A DNA stretch of 64,000 nucleotides from positions 2,965,939 through 3,029,938 of the forward strand of contig SSNP01000014.1 in the NCBI GenBank assembly GCA_006937955.1, written 5' to 3'. Position 1 is the first letter of the stretch; each line of letters opens with the position of its first letter. The position numbers were made by a program, and so were the translations under genes. Source of the stretch: Pachypanchax playfairii (taxonomy: Eukaryota; Chordata; Actinopteri; Cyprinodontiformes; Aplocheilidae). Of the stretch, positions 36,928 through 49,400 are shown in pieces. The notes beneath the pieces were generated by a model, which was given only the letters and a program-made list of their open reading frames with translations, was not told the DNA's origin and did not search any database.

Positions 36928-39900
36928 GGTTGGTTTTACATACAGTAAAGGATGAGGAAATACTCTGACATCATTGTAGAGTTTGTAACTGAGAGAAACA
37001 GTGAGGTCGTTTTGTATGTAAACTAACTTCACTGTTCTAGGGTGGTTTAGGGAGCTGAAAGGCATGATGGGAAAATGAACAAACAGCCCACAAAATACCG
37101 AAAGATGAAGACTGTGAGTCAGGAAGTGAACATTAACTTGTTAGATCAACAAATGCTGTAAGGCAACTCCCCGTTGGGGTGACGAAAATGTTAGCGCACA
37201 ACTGTGTTTAAAGGCCAATGAATGTTGTTGCAATCCCTAAAATATTTACAAGTGAGAAAAGAGACTGTGAGTTAGTAGATGTGGAATAATTTAAACTAGA
37301 AAAATGCTCCAGTTTAACACGGTCCCTGTTTTGTGTTTGTGGGACTGATTCATTATAAGATTTGACCTTTTTAATGTTGAGTACGTAACAACTTACACTG
37401 TGCAGAAGCCAAGTAGTAAACGTCTCAATGAGAAGAACAAAATATCATACAAATTCTTTTATTTTGCACAAGAATAAAAGCGGCTGAGGACCAATTTAAA
37501 GCTTACATTATGGAGTTAAATGGGTCTGAGATGGTAAGGATTAGGTTAAGAGCAATTGTTGGAGTCAGCAGCTGCCAAATCCAGTGAAGGAGGCAGAATT
37601 TTGTAAGAGTCGGGGGAAGACGCATAAATAGGCATCTTACACTGCAGCCAGATTTCAACTCATTTCTTACTCATACATATAGAGTTAAAGCACGAGCATG
37701 AGCCAAATTCAAATAGATGTGAGTGGAAGTGGTGGTGGAGGAGGGAGGGAGCAGGAACATAGACATCCAAGGGGGAGGTAAGTGAATGAGGGAAGTGGAA
37801 ATGTGAGGAACGTCAGTGGCAGACGGAGAGCAGCATATCCAAGTGAGTGGGTTTGGCAGCGTATGAGTGCACTCAAGTCCACTCTGTCTGGGATGAAAGC
37901 ATACTATAACCCCGACATCACAAGCTCTTCTTATGTGTAAGAGCTGGAAGCTTCATGTTAATGCATGTAGTGCAGCAGAGGACGGATCAGCTGAGTCGGA
38001 TCCTTAGTCTCGACCCAAAACGACAATAAAACAGGTCAAATGATTTCTATACATTGATATGCATGTGTATGAGCCACAGTGGGATGAAACTGCCAGGTCA
38101 AATCATGAGCCAATAAAAACGAAACAAATCGACCCCGTGGTTTACTGTGCGAATGTTCTGGAGGAGGATTCCAGCCCGTTTCTACAGTAAGGAGGAAAAC
38201 ATTGCAGAACGTTGTGGCTAATCCAGCGTGACAGCTTGTCAGTTCCATGTTACGAGACAGAACCCAGAAAAGCTGCAAATCATCCCTCTTTTAACCTCCT
38301 TTATCTTGATCTCCTCCTTCCACAGACTTTTTCAGCACACAAAAGAAAAAAACGTCGATGTTTATGTTGGACTGATTTCAATCCGCAGCCCCTTTACGTC
38401 ATCTCGCACTATAAAACTCTCTTTTACCCTGAATATTCACTCTGTTTGCTTCCCTTAACTTTTATTTTAACAGTAATTCACCTGCTGCTGAAAAAAAAAC
38501 TATAAAGACGATCATTTCTGATGAGCTATGAAAATTCAGTAATCTCTGTTAGATTTGTCCAGAGAGAGTTCTTACTTTGTGTGGTTTTATGGCACAAGGT
38601 CTATGTGAGGAATCTAAAATGAAAACAAGAGGAAGTGAACCACATTTGACAGATTTATACAGATTTATCATATTTGTGTGGCTTTTATCAGATTATTCCA
38701 AAGTAAAAAGGCCTCATTTTAACTATTTGTCCCATAAATAAAAAAATTCATTGCCGTAACTGAACACTTTTTATTTAAACACGTTAAATGTGCGACAGAT
38801 GTCTTATTATAATTTGAATTCACTTGCTTCTTAATAAAACTCGAACCATTCTATCTGTGCCCATTTCGTTGCCATAGAGACCTAATCAGTTAACCAGAGG
38901 TGGGTAGTTGATGAATAATAATTATTTCAGAAATAACACCCAAGAGCACTTGCAGAAAGGGGCCCGCGCACGTTTGCATGAGGGAACAGCTCGCCGCTGA
39001 AGTTCAGTACCTGCACGGACTCTGGTTACAGCCGCGACGTCCCAGGGAGCCCCTGATTAGTGCAGCAGTGTAACTTCCTGTGTGGCCCGAAGCTCACGGA
39101 CGTGGATGATGTTTCTGCAGAGTGAGTCGAATTTGGGGGGGCAGAGGTTGATAAAGTATCAGTCTATGTGTGTGTGTGTGTGTGTGAGATCAAGCCCTGA
39201 AGCCTGACATTGGTTTGAGGGGAACATTGGGGGCCCTATCCTGCACCCCTTCCACCCCCTCCTTTCTGCCCAAAGCCAAAAAACTGATGTACCCACCCCA
39301 CCTTCACCCTTGCACACACACACACACATGAACACACAGGGAAACCCGCTCTGATTTCCTGCTATTACGCCCCATTAAGGCAGCTGTCAGTCCAGAGCCA
39401 GATGAGAGGCTGACACAGATGAGAAAAGATCTCCAGAGGTTTGAAAGCAGCCCAGAGGATCTGGACTCACAGCCGTGTTTAGTCCAGTTTAAATCTGGCC
39501 TAAACCCAGAATGCAGTTTACAGACCGAAGCAAGACTAACTGTTACTGCAACACTGTTAATCCTTTATTCAACTTTTAAAGGTCTCATCTCAGATCCTTT
39601 TGCAAAGATAAAAAACATTTAAAAATGTTTTAATTTCAATCAGCTCAGACTTATCAAGGTTTTGTTTGATGGAAATGCAGCCCCTTTAAATTATGTCGTC
39701 AGGCATCAAGAATCCCACAGATCTGGTGCAAAAATGTTTAGTCAGATTTATTGTTTGTTATCCACTCAGCAAAAATGCTATGTATTACCTCTCAGTGACA
39801 TTTCCTCCACAATAAAACCAACACACTGATAGTTAAACTGTAACAAGCATTAGAACAGGTATTTAACTAGTTGTCTTATCATAACTCAATCAAATGAAAC

Positions 39901-42900
39901 ATCCTACAGGTTCTTTTATAATATTACCAACATGTTGCTGCATCTCACAGATCTGATGGACAAAAACACAAGAGTTTTTTTTTTGTTTGAACAAAAAAAT
40001 TTAAACAGCGGATGTTTTCTATGTCAGTTTGGACTGTTGTCATTTTTGTCTATGTCATTTGGATTTGGAGTATAATCTGCATCTCGGTCCATCTCAGACC
40101 AGCGTTTAGTTGTGGGGGCGAAGACGAGGATTATGAAGAGAGCTTTTAAATGTAGAACCAGTCTCGTAAAATATGGCCAAGCAAACACACAAGTCTCCAG
40201 TTTGTGCAGGAAATGATTGGCAGCTGCCAGACATTTATAAATACAGAGCTCAGAGTGTGTGTGTGTTGGGGGCGGGGGGGTTGTGGAATAAAAAACATGC
40301 CAATGTGTGTTCAAACAATTACTATTTGCATTTTCATATTTAATATCAAATGCAAAGTAAAGTGAGTTAAAGTTTTAGAGTGCATAGGAGTCACATTCAC
40401 ATCAGGAGCATGCTGACCAGACTCTCGGGGCGGTCTAATTGCTGGTCTGGAGGCCTGTGTATCTGGGGTGGAGGACAACTAATTGCTGGTCATTATAAAC
40501 CTCAGAGAACTGGCCTGGTGTCAGGTTTTAATCAGACAAACACCAAAGTTAACACACACACACACTCATAGAAATGGGTGTGTGTCTACACACTTCGTGT
40601 AGGCTACTGAACATATACATGTTGCAGGCACACACATGGACCCCCCCCACACACACACGCACATGCACACACACACACACACTGATCCTTGTCTTTCAAT
40701 TATTATTTTTTTAATCAATAAAATAAAATAGCTTTTTCTTTCGTGTTGCCCAAATAAAGATTAATTAAAATGTTGATACAGATAAAAACACATCACTGTT
40801 ACTCTGAAAAAATTTTAAATAGACCCATACACATATATGTTTATTAATTTTTTTCCAGTAAATTTCGTTCTTCTCACGAGCTTTTGAAAGGTGACTGCTG
40901 CAAGCGGGGCATTAGGTGCTATTTCAACATAATATTGACTTCCTAAATTTCAGTATTTGAAATTAAAAGCATGTCAGAAGTTACACGCGTCTCATTAGTA
41001 GAAGCCAAATAAAATCAACCAAGTAAGCAAAACGAGTTTGGTCCTCTCAAAATTTGACATCCAAATATGAAGATAAAAATACAGTTAGATAAAAATAAAA
41101 CCTCCATAAACCTGAAAAACGGAGAGAATCGTGTCGGTTTAAATCGGATAATCAGGTGGTTCTGATTGTAGCTTGTGTTTCAGATAGTCATAACAAACCT
41201 GCACATCTTTCAGCTCTTCGGGCTTTTATTTTGACACACTTTCAGCTTTTGAAAAACCCTTTTCAAAAATACATGAAGCAGCCCACATCCATCTGAGAGG
41301 ACAGGTTGCGGGGTACTGCGTGTGTGCGTGTGTGTGAGAGGGGGGGGGGTATTTCAAAAACCATAAACTTACCCTACCTGAAATAATCCATTTTACAGAA
41401 GATCTCCTTGTTTTTGATGTAGCAGCTGCTGTGCTGACGTAATGACGTCCTGCACACCGAGCACTCCAGACAGCGCACGTGCCAGATCAAGTTGTTCACC
41501 TGCAAAGAGACACCAACAAAGTCAAAAAAAAAAAAACGATCGAGAAAGCACTAAGGATGCGCGGTGTCTAGAATGTAGACTAAAAACCGTCACGCGCTGT
41601 TCGGTTATTTCTAATCATCAGTCAAAATCTAATTTGACGAGATTTTTATTTATTTAATAATTCCCCACGAGAAATTAATGGGATAGCTAATAATTTCCGG
41701 AAATTTCCCAAATTTCACAAAGTCGTGAGAGAGTTAAACTGAGCTCATTAAATGTTCATGTGCAAATCCGATAAGATTTATCTGTCATCTTTTTTAATTT
41801 TATTTTTATTCTTGATTTCATGTTTCTCTAATTGTTGTTATTTTTCATATTTCTAGGAAAAGTCAGAAAATTGGGCTTTAAGCTAATTGTAGTTTTATGA
41901 TATCTACATACAATTACATAGCTACCTATTTAATTTTTTTACAATAACTAAATTATTAAACTTTTGCATCAACAACAACATAATATTAATAACAACAACA
42001 AAAACAACAACAATAATAATAATAGGCTAATAATAATACGAAGAAGAACTCTGGATTACCCTAATGATGCAGAACATTATGAAGCCAAATAACTTTTTTT
42101 TTTGGCGTTTCCAAAATACGTTAAATAATTTCCAGAAGGTCAAATATATTTTATTTAAAGACAGAAAAAGTACATACATAAATCACAGAATAAAAAAGTG
42201 TTGCTGAATTTATTTTATTTAAACACAACTCATTGTTAAAATGTGTCAATATGTTTCAGAGTATTTCATTTAAACCTTCAGCTTGTTTTATTTTTAACTA
42301 AATGACTTGATTTAATATACACATGCAGGCTTTTTGTTTTCCTGCCTGATACTATCCATAAATATTTGAATTATTAGTCACACCATTTCCTCTCGTGTTT
42401 CCTTTGTGTTATCTCACGTGCAGGCTGCAGAACTAAGTGTTGTGCGATAATGGACCGGAGGATCTTCACACTTCCTGAAAAAACACACACGTGCGTGAAT
42501 GTTTTAATTGGAAGCACGCGAGAGCACGCGACAGAGACGGTGTTCGAGTGAAGCTGTAAATGGGTAAAAACCAAACATCCGTGTTGCGTCTGCGGTGTCA
42601 CGCTGCAGTGATTGCAGGCTGCAGATAAACATCATGATTCCAGTCCTCTGTTTTCGAAGTTCTTTGTGTTCCCGTTTATTAAAACACGGATCAATAAAAT
42701 ATAACGTTTCAAATTATAGTCACACATTTTTGTTTTAATTTTATTTTTATATTTTTGCACTGAATAATTAATTTAATGTAATTGATAAACATTAAAAGTG
42801 AATTAGTTTCATTTTTTATTTCCTTTTTAAACACACGAGACTTTGTAAAAACTGAGCACATCTCTGCTTCTTTCTTTGTTTTGTTGTTTGGAGGAAAATA

Positions 42901-44322
42901 ATACGACCTCAGAGACTCATCAGCTAATCACTTTCTGATTCTTCCCATAAATTTAAAAAAAAAAGGCTCTCGGCGTCTCACCTTCAGCAGGTATCTGTCC
43001 AGGATCTCCAGGCCGCAGCTCGCGCACAGGTTCTTCCCATTGGACGGCACCGAGCTGGTGGTGGATGTGGGTGAGCACGCGGAAGGGGTGGACGGGGTGC
43101 TGGGAGACGAGCGCGTGTCCTCCCTCTCCATGTTGGACCGCTGGGACTCTCCGTCCGAGTGAGACTGCAAAGGGGCATCAGCACAGCTCAGTGACGCACA
43201 AACTAAACCCCCTCTGCTCGCGGACGTCTCCATTTCACCAGGGTGATGCGCGCGCCTCAATTTACAGTTTTCAAATATGATCAAATCCTACATCACATGT
43301 CATGGGTGCGCGCTGGCCAAACGGTCAGCCAAATAAACTGATCGATCCATGCACAGAAAATCACAAACAGGCAAAGCTCTCACCATCCGTGCGCGTTTCG
43401 AGTCCACACCGCCGCGCGCGACTCCCGGCGTGCTCTGGTGCTCGGTGGAGATCACCTACAAGAAAACGTTGAGTAAGCAGCAGGTCTTCATCGGGCTCCA
43501 GAGCTCGTGTTCAGCTCCTCGGGAGACATTTGCAGGAAGCTTTATAAAGTCGTCCCGACAATAAACGCGCGTTCCAGCCGTTAAACGGGGCCCCCGCAAC
43601 AAAAGGCACATTTTAATGAAGCTATTTCAATTTGGATTGATTTTTCCCTGCCCTTAACCCGTGTCTCAGAGAATAATAGTATTTTCTACGCAATCCAGGA
43701 CACCAGAGTGGATGGTGGGTGGGAAGGAGGGGGCAACTACCTGTAATTACAAATCGCTGCAAACGCTGCGGATAAGAGGGACCCGGAGTGTCAATTTCAA
43801 CTGTCAATCACAGAAAGGCAACGGGTCACCCAAAGAATTGCAAATTTGATTTTTAATGGCTGTAATTAAAATCTAATTCTCTTCAGGCGAATTGGCAGCG
43901 CTCGAGAGAGGCTCGCGGACCGCAAATCACGCTATTCATAACAGAGAGGCGCGTGCCTCCTCACAGCAGCTGATCTCCGTACACAAGCCGTGATTCTTGT
44001 GACATCACAAAGATACATACACAAGAAACGGTGTTGGGGGGGGGGGGGTTAAGGTTCGGTCTGAAGGATCATCCGAACGCAAAAAAGTCCAAATTATTTC
44101 AGATCACAGTGAATCAGCGCGTCATTTCTCACGAGTGTCTGCATCTCTGCGCGAGAGTAAAGACATCTCAAAGGCCTCGCGTTGTGCGCGAGCCTATTCT
44201 GAACCGTCTGCGCACAAACCTGAAGTCATCCAAAGTGTCAGTACCTGCTTTGTGGGAATTCCCTCGGACAGAATCTTATTTCCCTCTGATAGAGGGGACA
44301 AAACTTCATTTTTCCAGTACAT
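34811..44322 (-). CDS. lhx6: LIM homeobox transcription factor LHX6
   Basis: Nine coding exons on the minus strand: 44322-44245, 43455-43384, 43164-42982, 41499-41378, 36560-36340, 35656-35556, 35374-35279, 35159-34985 and 34890-34811. The total is 1128 nt and 375 aa. The start MYWKNEVLSPLSEG matches the long human isoform (MYWKHENAAP). LIM domain 1 spans about residues 97-155 (CASCGLEILDRYLLK onward). LIM domain 2 spans about 158-217 (CARCGRQIYASDWVRRARG). The homeodomain is about 246-305 and contains WFQNCRARHKKH. The C-terminus SHPFSVLTSQSLPHP...LPQLPLSR matches a human isoform. Family knowledge: this nuclear activator acts downstream of NKX2-1 and specifies forebrain cortical interneurons, and also patterns jaw mesenchyme and teeth. 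N-terminus, C-terminus and synteny separate it from the paralogue lhx8. Whether the fish has a second lhx6 copy cannot be seen here. Confidence 0.97.
36897..36923. repeat. (CA)n microsatellite in lhx6 intron 4
   Basis: About 13 CA copies within the 4.8-kb intron between the two LIM domains. Confidence 0.9.
40435..40491. promoter_or_regulatory. Perfect 13-bp direct repeat with LIM-homeodomain-type core in lhx6 intron 4
   Basis: CTAATTGCTGGTC occurs at 40435-40447 and again at 40479-40491. The TAATTG core is a typical LIM-homeodomain target. The surrounding sequence is not low-complexity. A role in auto- or cross-regulation of lhx6 is inference. Confidence 0.35.
40554..40681. repeat. CA-rich low-complexity region in lhx6 intron 4
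   Basis: Three interrupted CA runs (about 40552-40565, 40630-40660 and 40664-40681) and a C8 tract. It lies about 60 bp from the duplicated TAATTG motif. Confidence 0.8.
43600..44010. promoter_or_regulatory. Candidate enhancer in lhx6 intron 1
   Basis: Noncoding block between lhx6 coding exons 1 and 2. It contains TAATTAC (43744-43750), a PBX-type TGTCAATCA (43802-43810), TAATTAAA (43863-43870) and other TAAT cores. It is flanked by CpG-rich sequence continuing into exon 1, and there are no repeats. The dense homeodomain and PBX-type sites suggest a developmental regulatory element, but no conservation test could be run. Confidence 0.35.
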
Positions 44323-44720
44323 GAACCTCCGCAGCGTCTCAGCGTTCAGCGTCTCCAAACCCGGCGCCTCGAATCGGAGGAAGAATCGGACTCTGGTCTC
44401 GCACCATCCGAACCGCTTGTGGTTTGTCTCCTTTAAACGCTCCGGCGCGCGACACTGTTGCAGAACAGACTCGGTGCTTTTGCAGAGTCGAGGAGTCTCT
44501 TGCTCCTCGGAGAGTCCGACTCAGACCAGAAAGGTTTCTCCCCCCCACACACACTCTCAGACACACTCCCCCCTCTCTTTTCCACTTCGGAGCAGAAGTC
44601 TGAGTACAGGAAGTGGATGGAATGGAGGGGTTGGCAGCTCCAGCGCTTCAGGAGAGACTGATGGGCTGCAGAAGCGACAACAGAACTAGAGTGTCTCTGC
44701 AGAGCTGGAGTGAAAGTTTG
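44323..44720 (-). promoter_or_regulatory. lhx6 5' flank and probable promoter or 5' UTR
   Basis: CpG-rich sequence immediately 5' of the lhx6 initiation codon, part of a CpG-rich domain running from about 43000 to 44700 across exons 1-3. It is rich in CGG, GCGC and CTCC stretches. No clear TATA box was seen, as is common for CpG-rich developmental promoters. The exact transcription start is not resolved. Confidence 0.45.
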
Positions 44721-45815
44721 CGCGCATGGCCTGCCTTATAGTTAGGAAGAACAGTCGAAGGGTGGGGGCGAGGAAACAGTTTCAGATGCTGGAAAAGGGT
44801 GGATGCAGTTTGAAATAGTTGTGACAGAAAGTTTTTCAAGTTCTGCTGCTGAGCCTTCGATATCTTTAACTTCTAAATAAAATCTGCTTTTAAACTCCTT
44901 TTTATTTTGGGCTTTAACCGAAAATTAAAGCCAATTAATAACGCAAGAACTTTATTTACCCTAATTCTAAAACTTTAAATTATTTTTAGTTATTGCTGAC
45001 ACTTTTTTTTGGTTTTTCGATTTTTTTGAAATATAAATAAAATGTTAAACATTACAGATATGATCACATGGCCACGTGTGAAGCCTCAGAATCTAGATGT
45101 AGTTGTTTAGTTCATTATCTTCTGACATTTGCTTTATGTTAATGACCTTCTTCTGAGTAACCGAGAAACAAACCTAATTAAAGTGAATTTATGTAAGAAT
45201 TTATAGGGCAACAGTTTAACTGAAGGATTTGATCCGTTTTAAAGGCCTAAAATATCTTTTTTGCGCCCACAGAGATCGACTTGTCACGAAATCCCTTAAA
45301 TAAGATTCAAACTTTTAATTTTCACATGTATTATCATTTACAGCTGAGAGTTTGAGGTTTTTAGCGAATCTACAGCTCTAAACAAATAAATGGCGATACT
45401 AAGTTAATATGAGGAAACTTGTTTATCGGGAGGATTTCGGAAGAGCGCGCAATAAAACAGTTTCATCAAAGAAACTAATAAAAATAAAAAATCAAGGTCA
45501 TGTTGAAGAAATTCCAACCATCATGTCTGAAACGGAGTCAAGTATTAAATATTATGAGCAGCTACTGAAATTTATTTAGAAATAAAAATGAAATCATTTC
45601 TTTCACTCTAAGGTTTTGCAGTTAGACCTTCAAATTACTACAGATGTATAAAGGAATTATAATTTATTTTTAAATAAGCATCAAATTGCAACATAAAACA
45701 TGTTTTTTCAGTCTATTATTTAGTTTTTCAAATTCTTAATAAAAAACAATGAAGGTGAGACAGGAATTTGGAGAGACACATGTATAAATAACATGATGCT
45801 GGTTTGACATCTGTG
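44720..45815. other. AT-rich spacer between lhx6 5' end and rbm18 3' end
   Basis: No coding exon, repeat array or RNA gene was recognised. A few TAAT-rich segments are present but not distinctive. Confidence 0.5.
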
Positions 45816-45821
45816 TTTATT
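45816..45821 (-). terminator. Candidate poly(A) signal of rbm18
   Basis: AATAAA on the minus strand about 610 bp beyond the rbm18 stop codon, within AT-rich sequence that fits a 3' UTR. Confidence 0.4.
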
Positions 45822-46430
45822 AAAAAAAAACAAAAAACTTTTTACTCTTGACAAGAACAAAAAAACATTAATTTCTTACAAAAATGAAGATGGTAAAATT
45901 TAAATTTAAAAGAAAAGTCATGAGCAGTGAGACTATGACCAAAACGGAAAATATACACACAAACCAGAAGTCAGTAAAAAAGGGAGAGTTTAATAAAACC
46001 TGAATTTAACAACTAAAGAAAAAAAAAAAAAAAGGAATTTCATGGTGAAGTTAGTGGTGTCTTATTTCAAATGTGTAACGAGTCAAAAACAAAATCAAAG
46101 CAAAACAAAACAAAGAATCACACATTTCATCATTAAATAACATGAACTAAAGAAAAGTTTGTGTCAGCAGTCCAGATCAGCTCTTCAGGTGTGTAACTGT
46201 GTGACTTTCACACAAACAATCTGCACAGTTAAGGAACAAGAACAAGAGAAGCCGCTGACGGCGAGGCCTGAAACTGCAGCAACTAAAACACCCGCAGTTC
46301 TTCCTCTTTACAGTCCCGCTGTCGTTCACCTGCTTTAAACCTTTTACCAGGCAGGGTGTGTATGATCCAGACCTTCAGACCATCTGATGGGGGCAGGAAG
46401 GGCTCCGAATTAAGGAGGAGGAAGGATGGG

Positions 46431-49400
46431 TCATCTCCTAAACCTGCGGAAGGGCCTGCTCTGGTTACTGTGGTGAGATTTGGAGTACGGCTCCCAGCGC
46501 TTCCTCTCAGGTGGCTTGTTGTAAACATACGACGGACCGGAGAAGCTGTCATCTGGATTCTCCTCCATCATCTGGAGCTTGGCCTCGATGGCTCGTATCT
46601 TAGCACTCGTGCTGGAAGGAAGGGGGGGAAGCAACGAGGGTAGATGTTAACCGTGAGGCCGATGGGGAGACAAGGATACGACGGGGGAAACTGTAGTGCT
46701 CGTGAAAGAAGTGGAGAAGTGAAAGTGTCTGAGAAAAATCTTAAGACCAGGAGAGAAAAGAGCGAAGACATCAGAAAACAAGAAGTATTTATGATATCAC
46801 ACACAGACTGATTCTAACTGAGCTCCATTTCACCAGAAAGTGTTTATATGAATAAAAATGTTGCCACAATAATAAAATGACTTAAATTGAGCTGATTTAC
46901 ACAAAAGTCCCTGAATATCCAAAAACATTTTAGTTAGTTTCAACTTAATCAGTTATTATAGATTAATAAATTCATAATGAACCTTTAGATGTTTAAAGAA
47001 TTGGTAAAATAAAGACTATTAAACAGCACAAATACAAATGCTGCAGAATTGATTTGTTTAGATGATACAGATGTTAGAAGACGGTCCAAATGCATCTGCA
47101 CTGCAACAGAAAATAATATAGGAAAAATCAGACATATATTGGATTTAAATGGTTTAATATGTCTGTATGCAGACAGAAGGCTGTCAGTCACTTGTTAATG
47201 TTGTTGTTTTAATGCTTTACAAGCGTTTGTACTGATGCTTTGAAATGTGGTAAAAACTGGGTTTATAAACCAAAGACTGACGCTGACGTGATGATGCTGC
47301 TTTCTGATTTTCGGTACGAACTAGTCAGTTTTCAAGAGGATGAAATAAAACAAAAAGAATCTTTTTTTCAAGCTGGAATTCACCTGATGGAAGTTGAGTT
47401 TACTAATGAGAAATCTGATTTGGATTTTGTGTGTGCGGTGACAACCTGAGGTGGCTGTTCGTTAAGGACCCCGCCTCCGCTGATCCACTGCATGACGGCT
47501 CCAGGCTCGAAGGCATCGACTTGTCGTTACGGAAACCTTCAAACCTCTGCCAATAACAAACAGCAGGAAACGAAAACACAGACGGAAAGAGATGAAATAA
47601 TGAGGCAAGAAAACAATAAAAAGATCTAAAAAAATTTGTCTTCTTCACACTTCTGAACAAACAGATGTTAGAAAAACGAAAAAAAAAAAGAGATCTGAAT
47701 AATAAATACAGACAGCAGTTCTCAGAGGAGTCAGTTCAAGCTCAATCTCACAAATATGAACGTCTTTAATCTGTTGTGTTGATCTTTGTTCATGATCACA
47801 CTCTAAAAAATCGGGGGGGGGGTCAAAGTGGGACCAGCTGACGAGCAACAATCAACATCTGCACTCATTCCTTTCAAAACCACCTTCCAAACACCCTGAC
47901 TAGCCAAACAGAATGCTGCTGACCTGAGGAGACAACAAACAAACACAAAAAAAAAACAAAATATAACAAAGATCACGTGACAAATTAAAAAAAAAAAGTT
48001 TCCATCGATGGAACTGGAACAGTTTAACACATAAATGGCATGTAGCAGAGAATCGGAGCTGAACGAGACCCTTCCCTTCCATCTAACGATCTAAAGCTCA
48101 TGTGACGGCGTGTCCGATTTTTTATTTGCCAATATAAGAGATGAGTCTGATATAATGTTCATCATCCCTCACAGTCTGAATCCAAATGCTGGAAAACTGC
48201 TTGAATGTAGATGATACAGTAAAAATTGTCAGTTGGGGATTGACAGGCTGGTCCACTTGAACGTAAGGAGCATCAGGACGGGAACTTGCGTGGTTTCGTA
48301 TCTGACCAAACACTATCATTAGTGTAGTTGTGGGTCATTTGGAGGTAAAACCCACACGATAATCCTTCAGAGTGAAACTACTTTTCATACACGCGGGTCA
48401 GAATTCTGTTAAAGATGTGAAACGCTGCAGTATTTCGTTTTTGTCGACTCTTGCTGCTTTCGATTTTGAAAATGTCAACAGAGTCTGAATGAGCTGCTTG
48501 TGCCGAGTGGAGGCGGAGCTACAGGAGAAGATGGCGATGAGGAAGAACAACGGTGTCCAACAGTGTCCTGTGATGCAGTTTTATAAAAAGTAGATCATTA
48601 TAAAACCCTTTCACATTAAAAGCATGACAATGATCTCAGAAACTGCGACGCAACAACTAATTTTCTGCATCTGACTGAATGATTTGCTGTTAATCCATCT
48701 GAGATCTAAAGATGTTTGTTTTTAAAACATCAACAGCTGGATTTGTGAATCAAGCCCCAGATTTCTCTAACAGCATGTTGTCTAAGAGGCGGCAGCATTG
48801 ACCTTCACCTCTCTCTACCATGTCTTTGTGCGTATGTGTTTCTAGGGCGTGATTCGTCTCTATGCAGGATATCCCTTCGCCCTTCGTCAGTGGGCTGTCT
48901 ATTGTTAAGACACAGGCTGCACGGGGAGCTCTGGAAACTGCAGCAGTAACATTAAAAAAGAAAACAGGTAAAAACACGTGAAGATGGACTGAACTTTGGA
49001 TTGGGACTGTGTGTAAGAGCTGCATTTGTGTAGACATGATCCCACCCTGCAGCTGCAGCCGCCCACTGAATGAACGTGTGTGTAGATACTGAAATTTGTG
49101 CCGTTCAGACACAGAGTTGGATACTTACCCTCACCTGAGCGTGCGCCCAGCGCACCACCAGCTTCTTGGACAAAGCTAACTTCCCATTTAAACACTGGAT
49201 CGCCCTCTCTGCCTCCTGCAGACGACCACACACACACACACACACACACAGCAAGAACACAAGGAATAGAAAAATCTTTAAATATCACTTGGTGATTGCA
49301 CTGGAGTCATTAAATCATTAGTCGTCACATTTCAGAGATGGAACAAATGATAATAGACTGCGAAGCATCAATCTGATCACAGAGGGCCAGAACTGACGTG

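Noticed and set aside
44135..44689. 184-codon plus-strand frame over the lhx6 5' region
   Set aside because: Antisense to lhx6 exon 1 and its CpG-rich flank. High GC lowers stop frequency, and no protein similarity was recognised.
49135..49215. Ending rbm18 exon 3 at the first GT (49135)
   Set aside because: It would omit the conserved VR/VK residues. The GTAAGT six bases on is a better donor and restores the human-like join.
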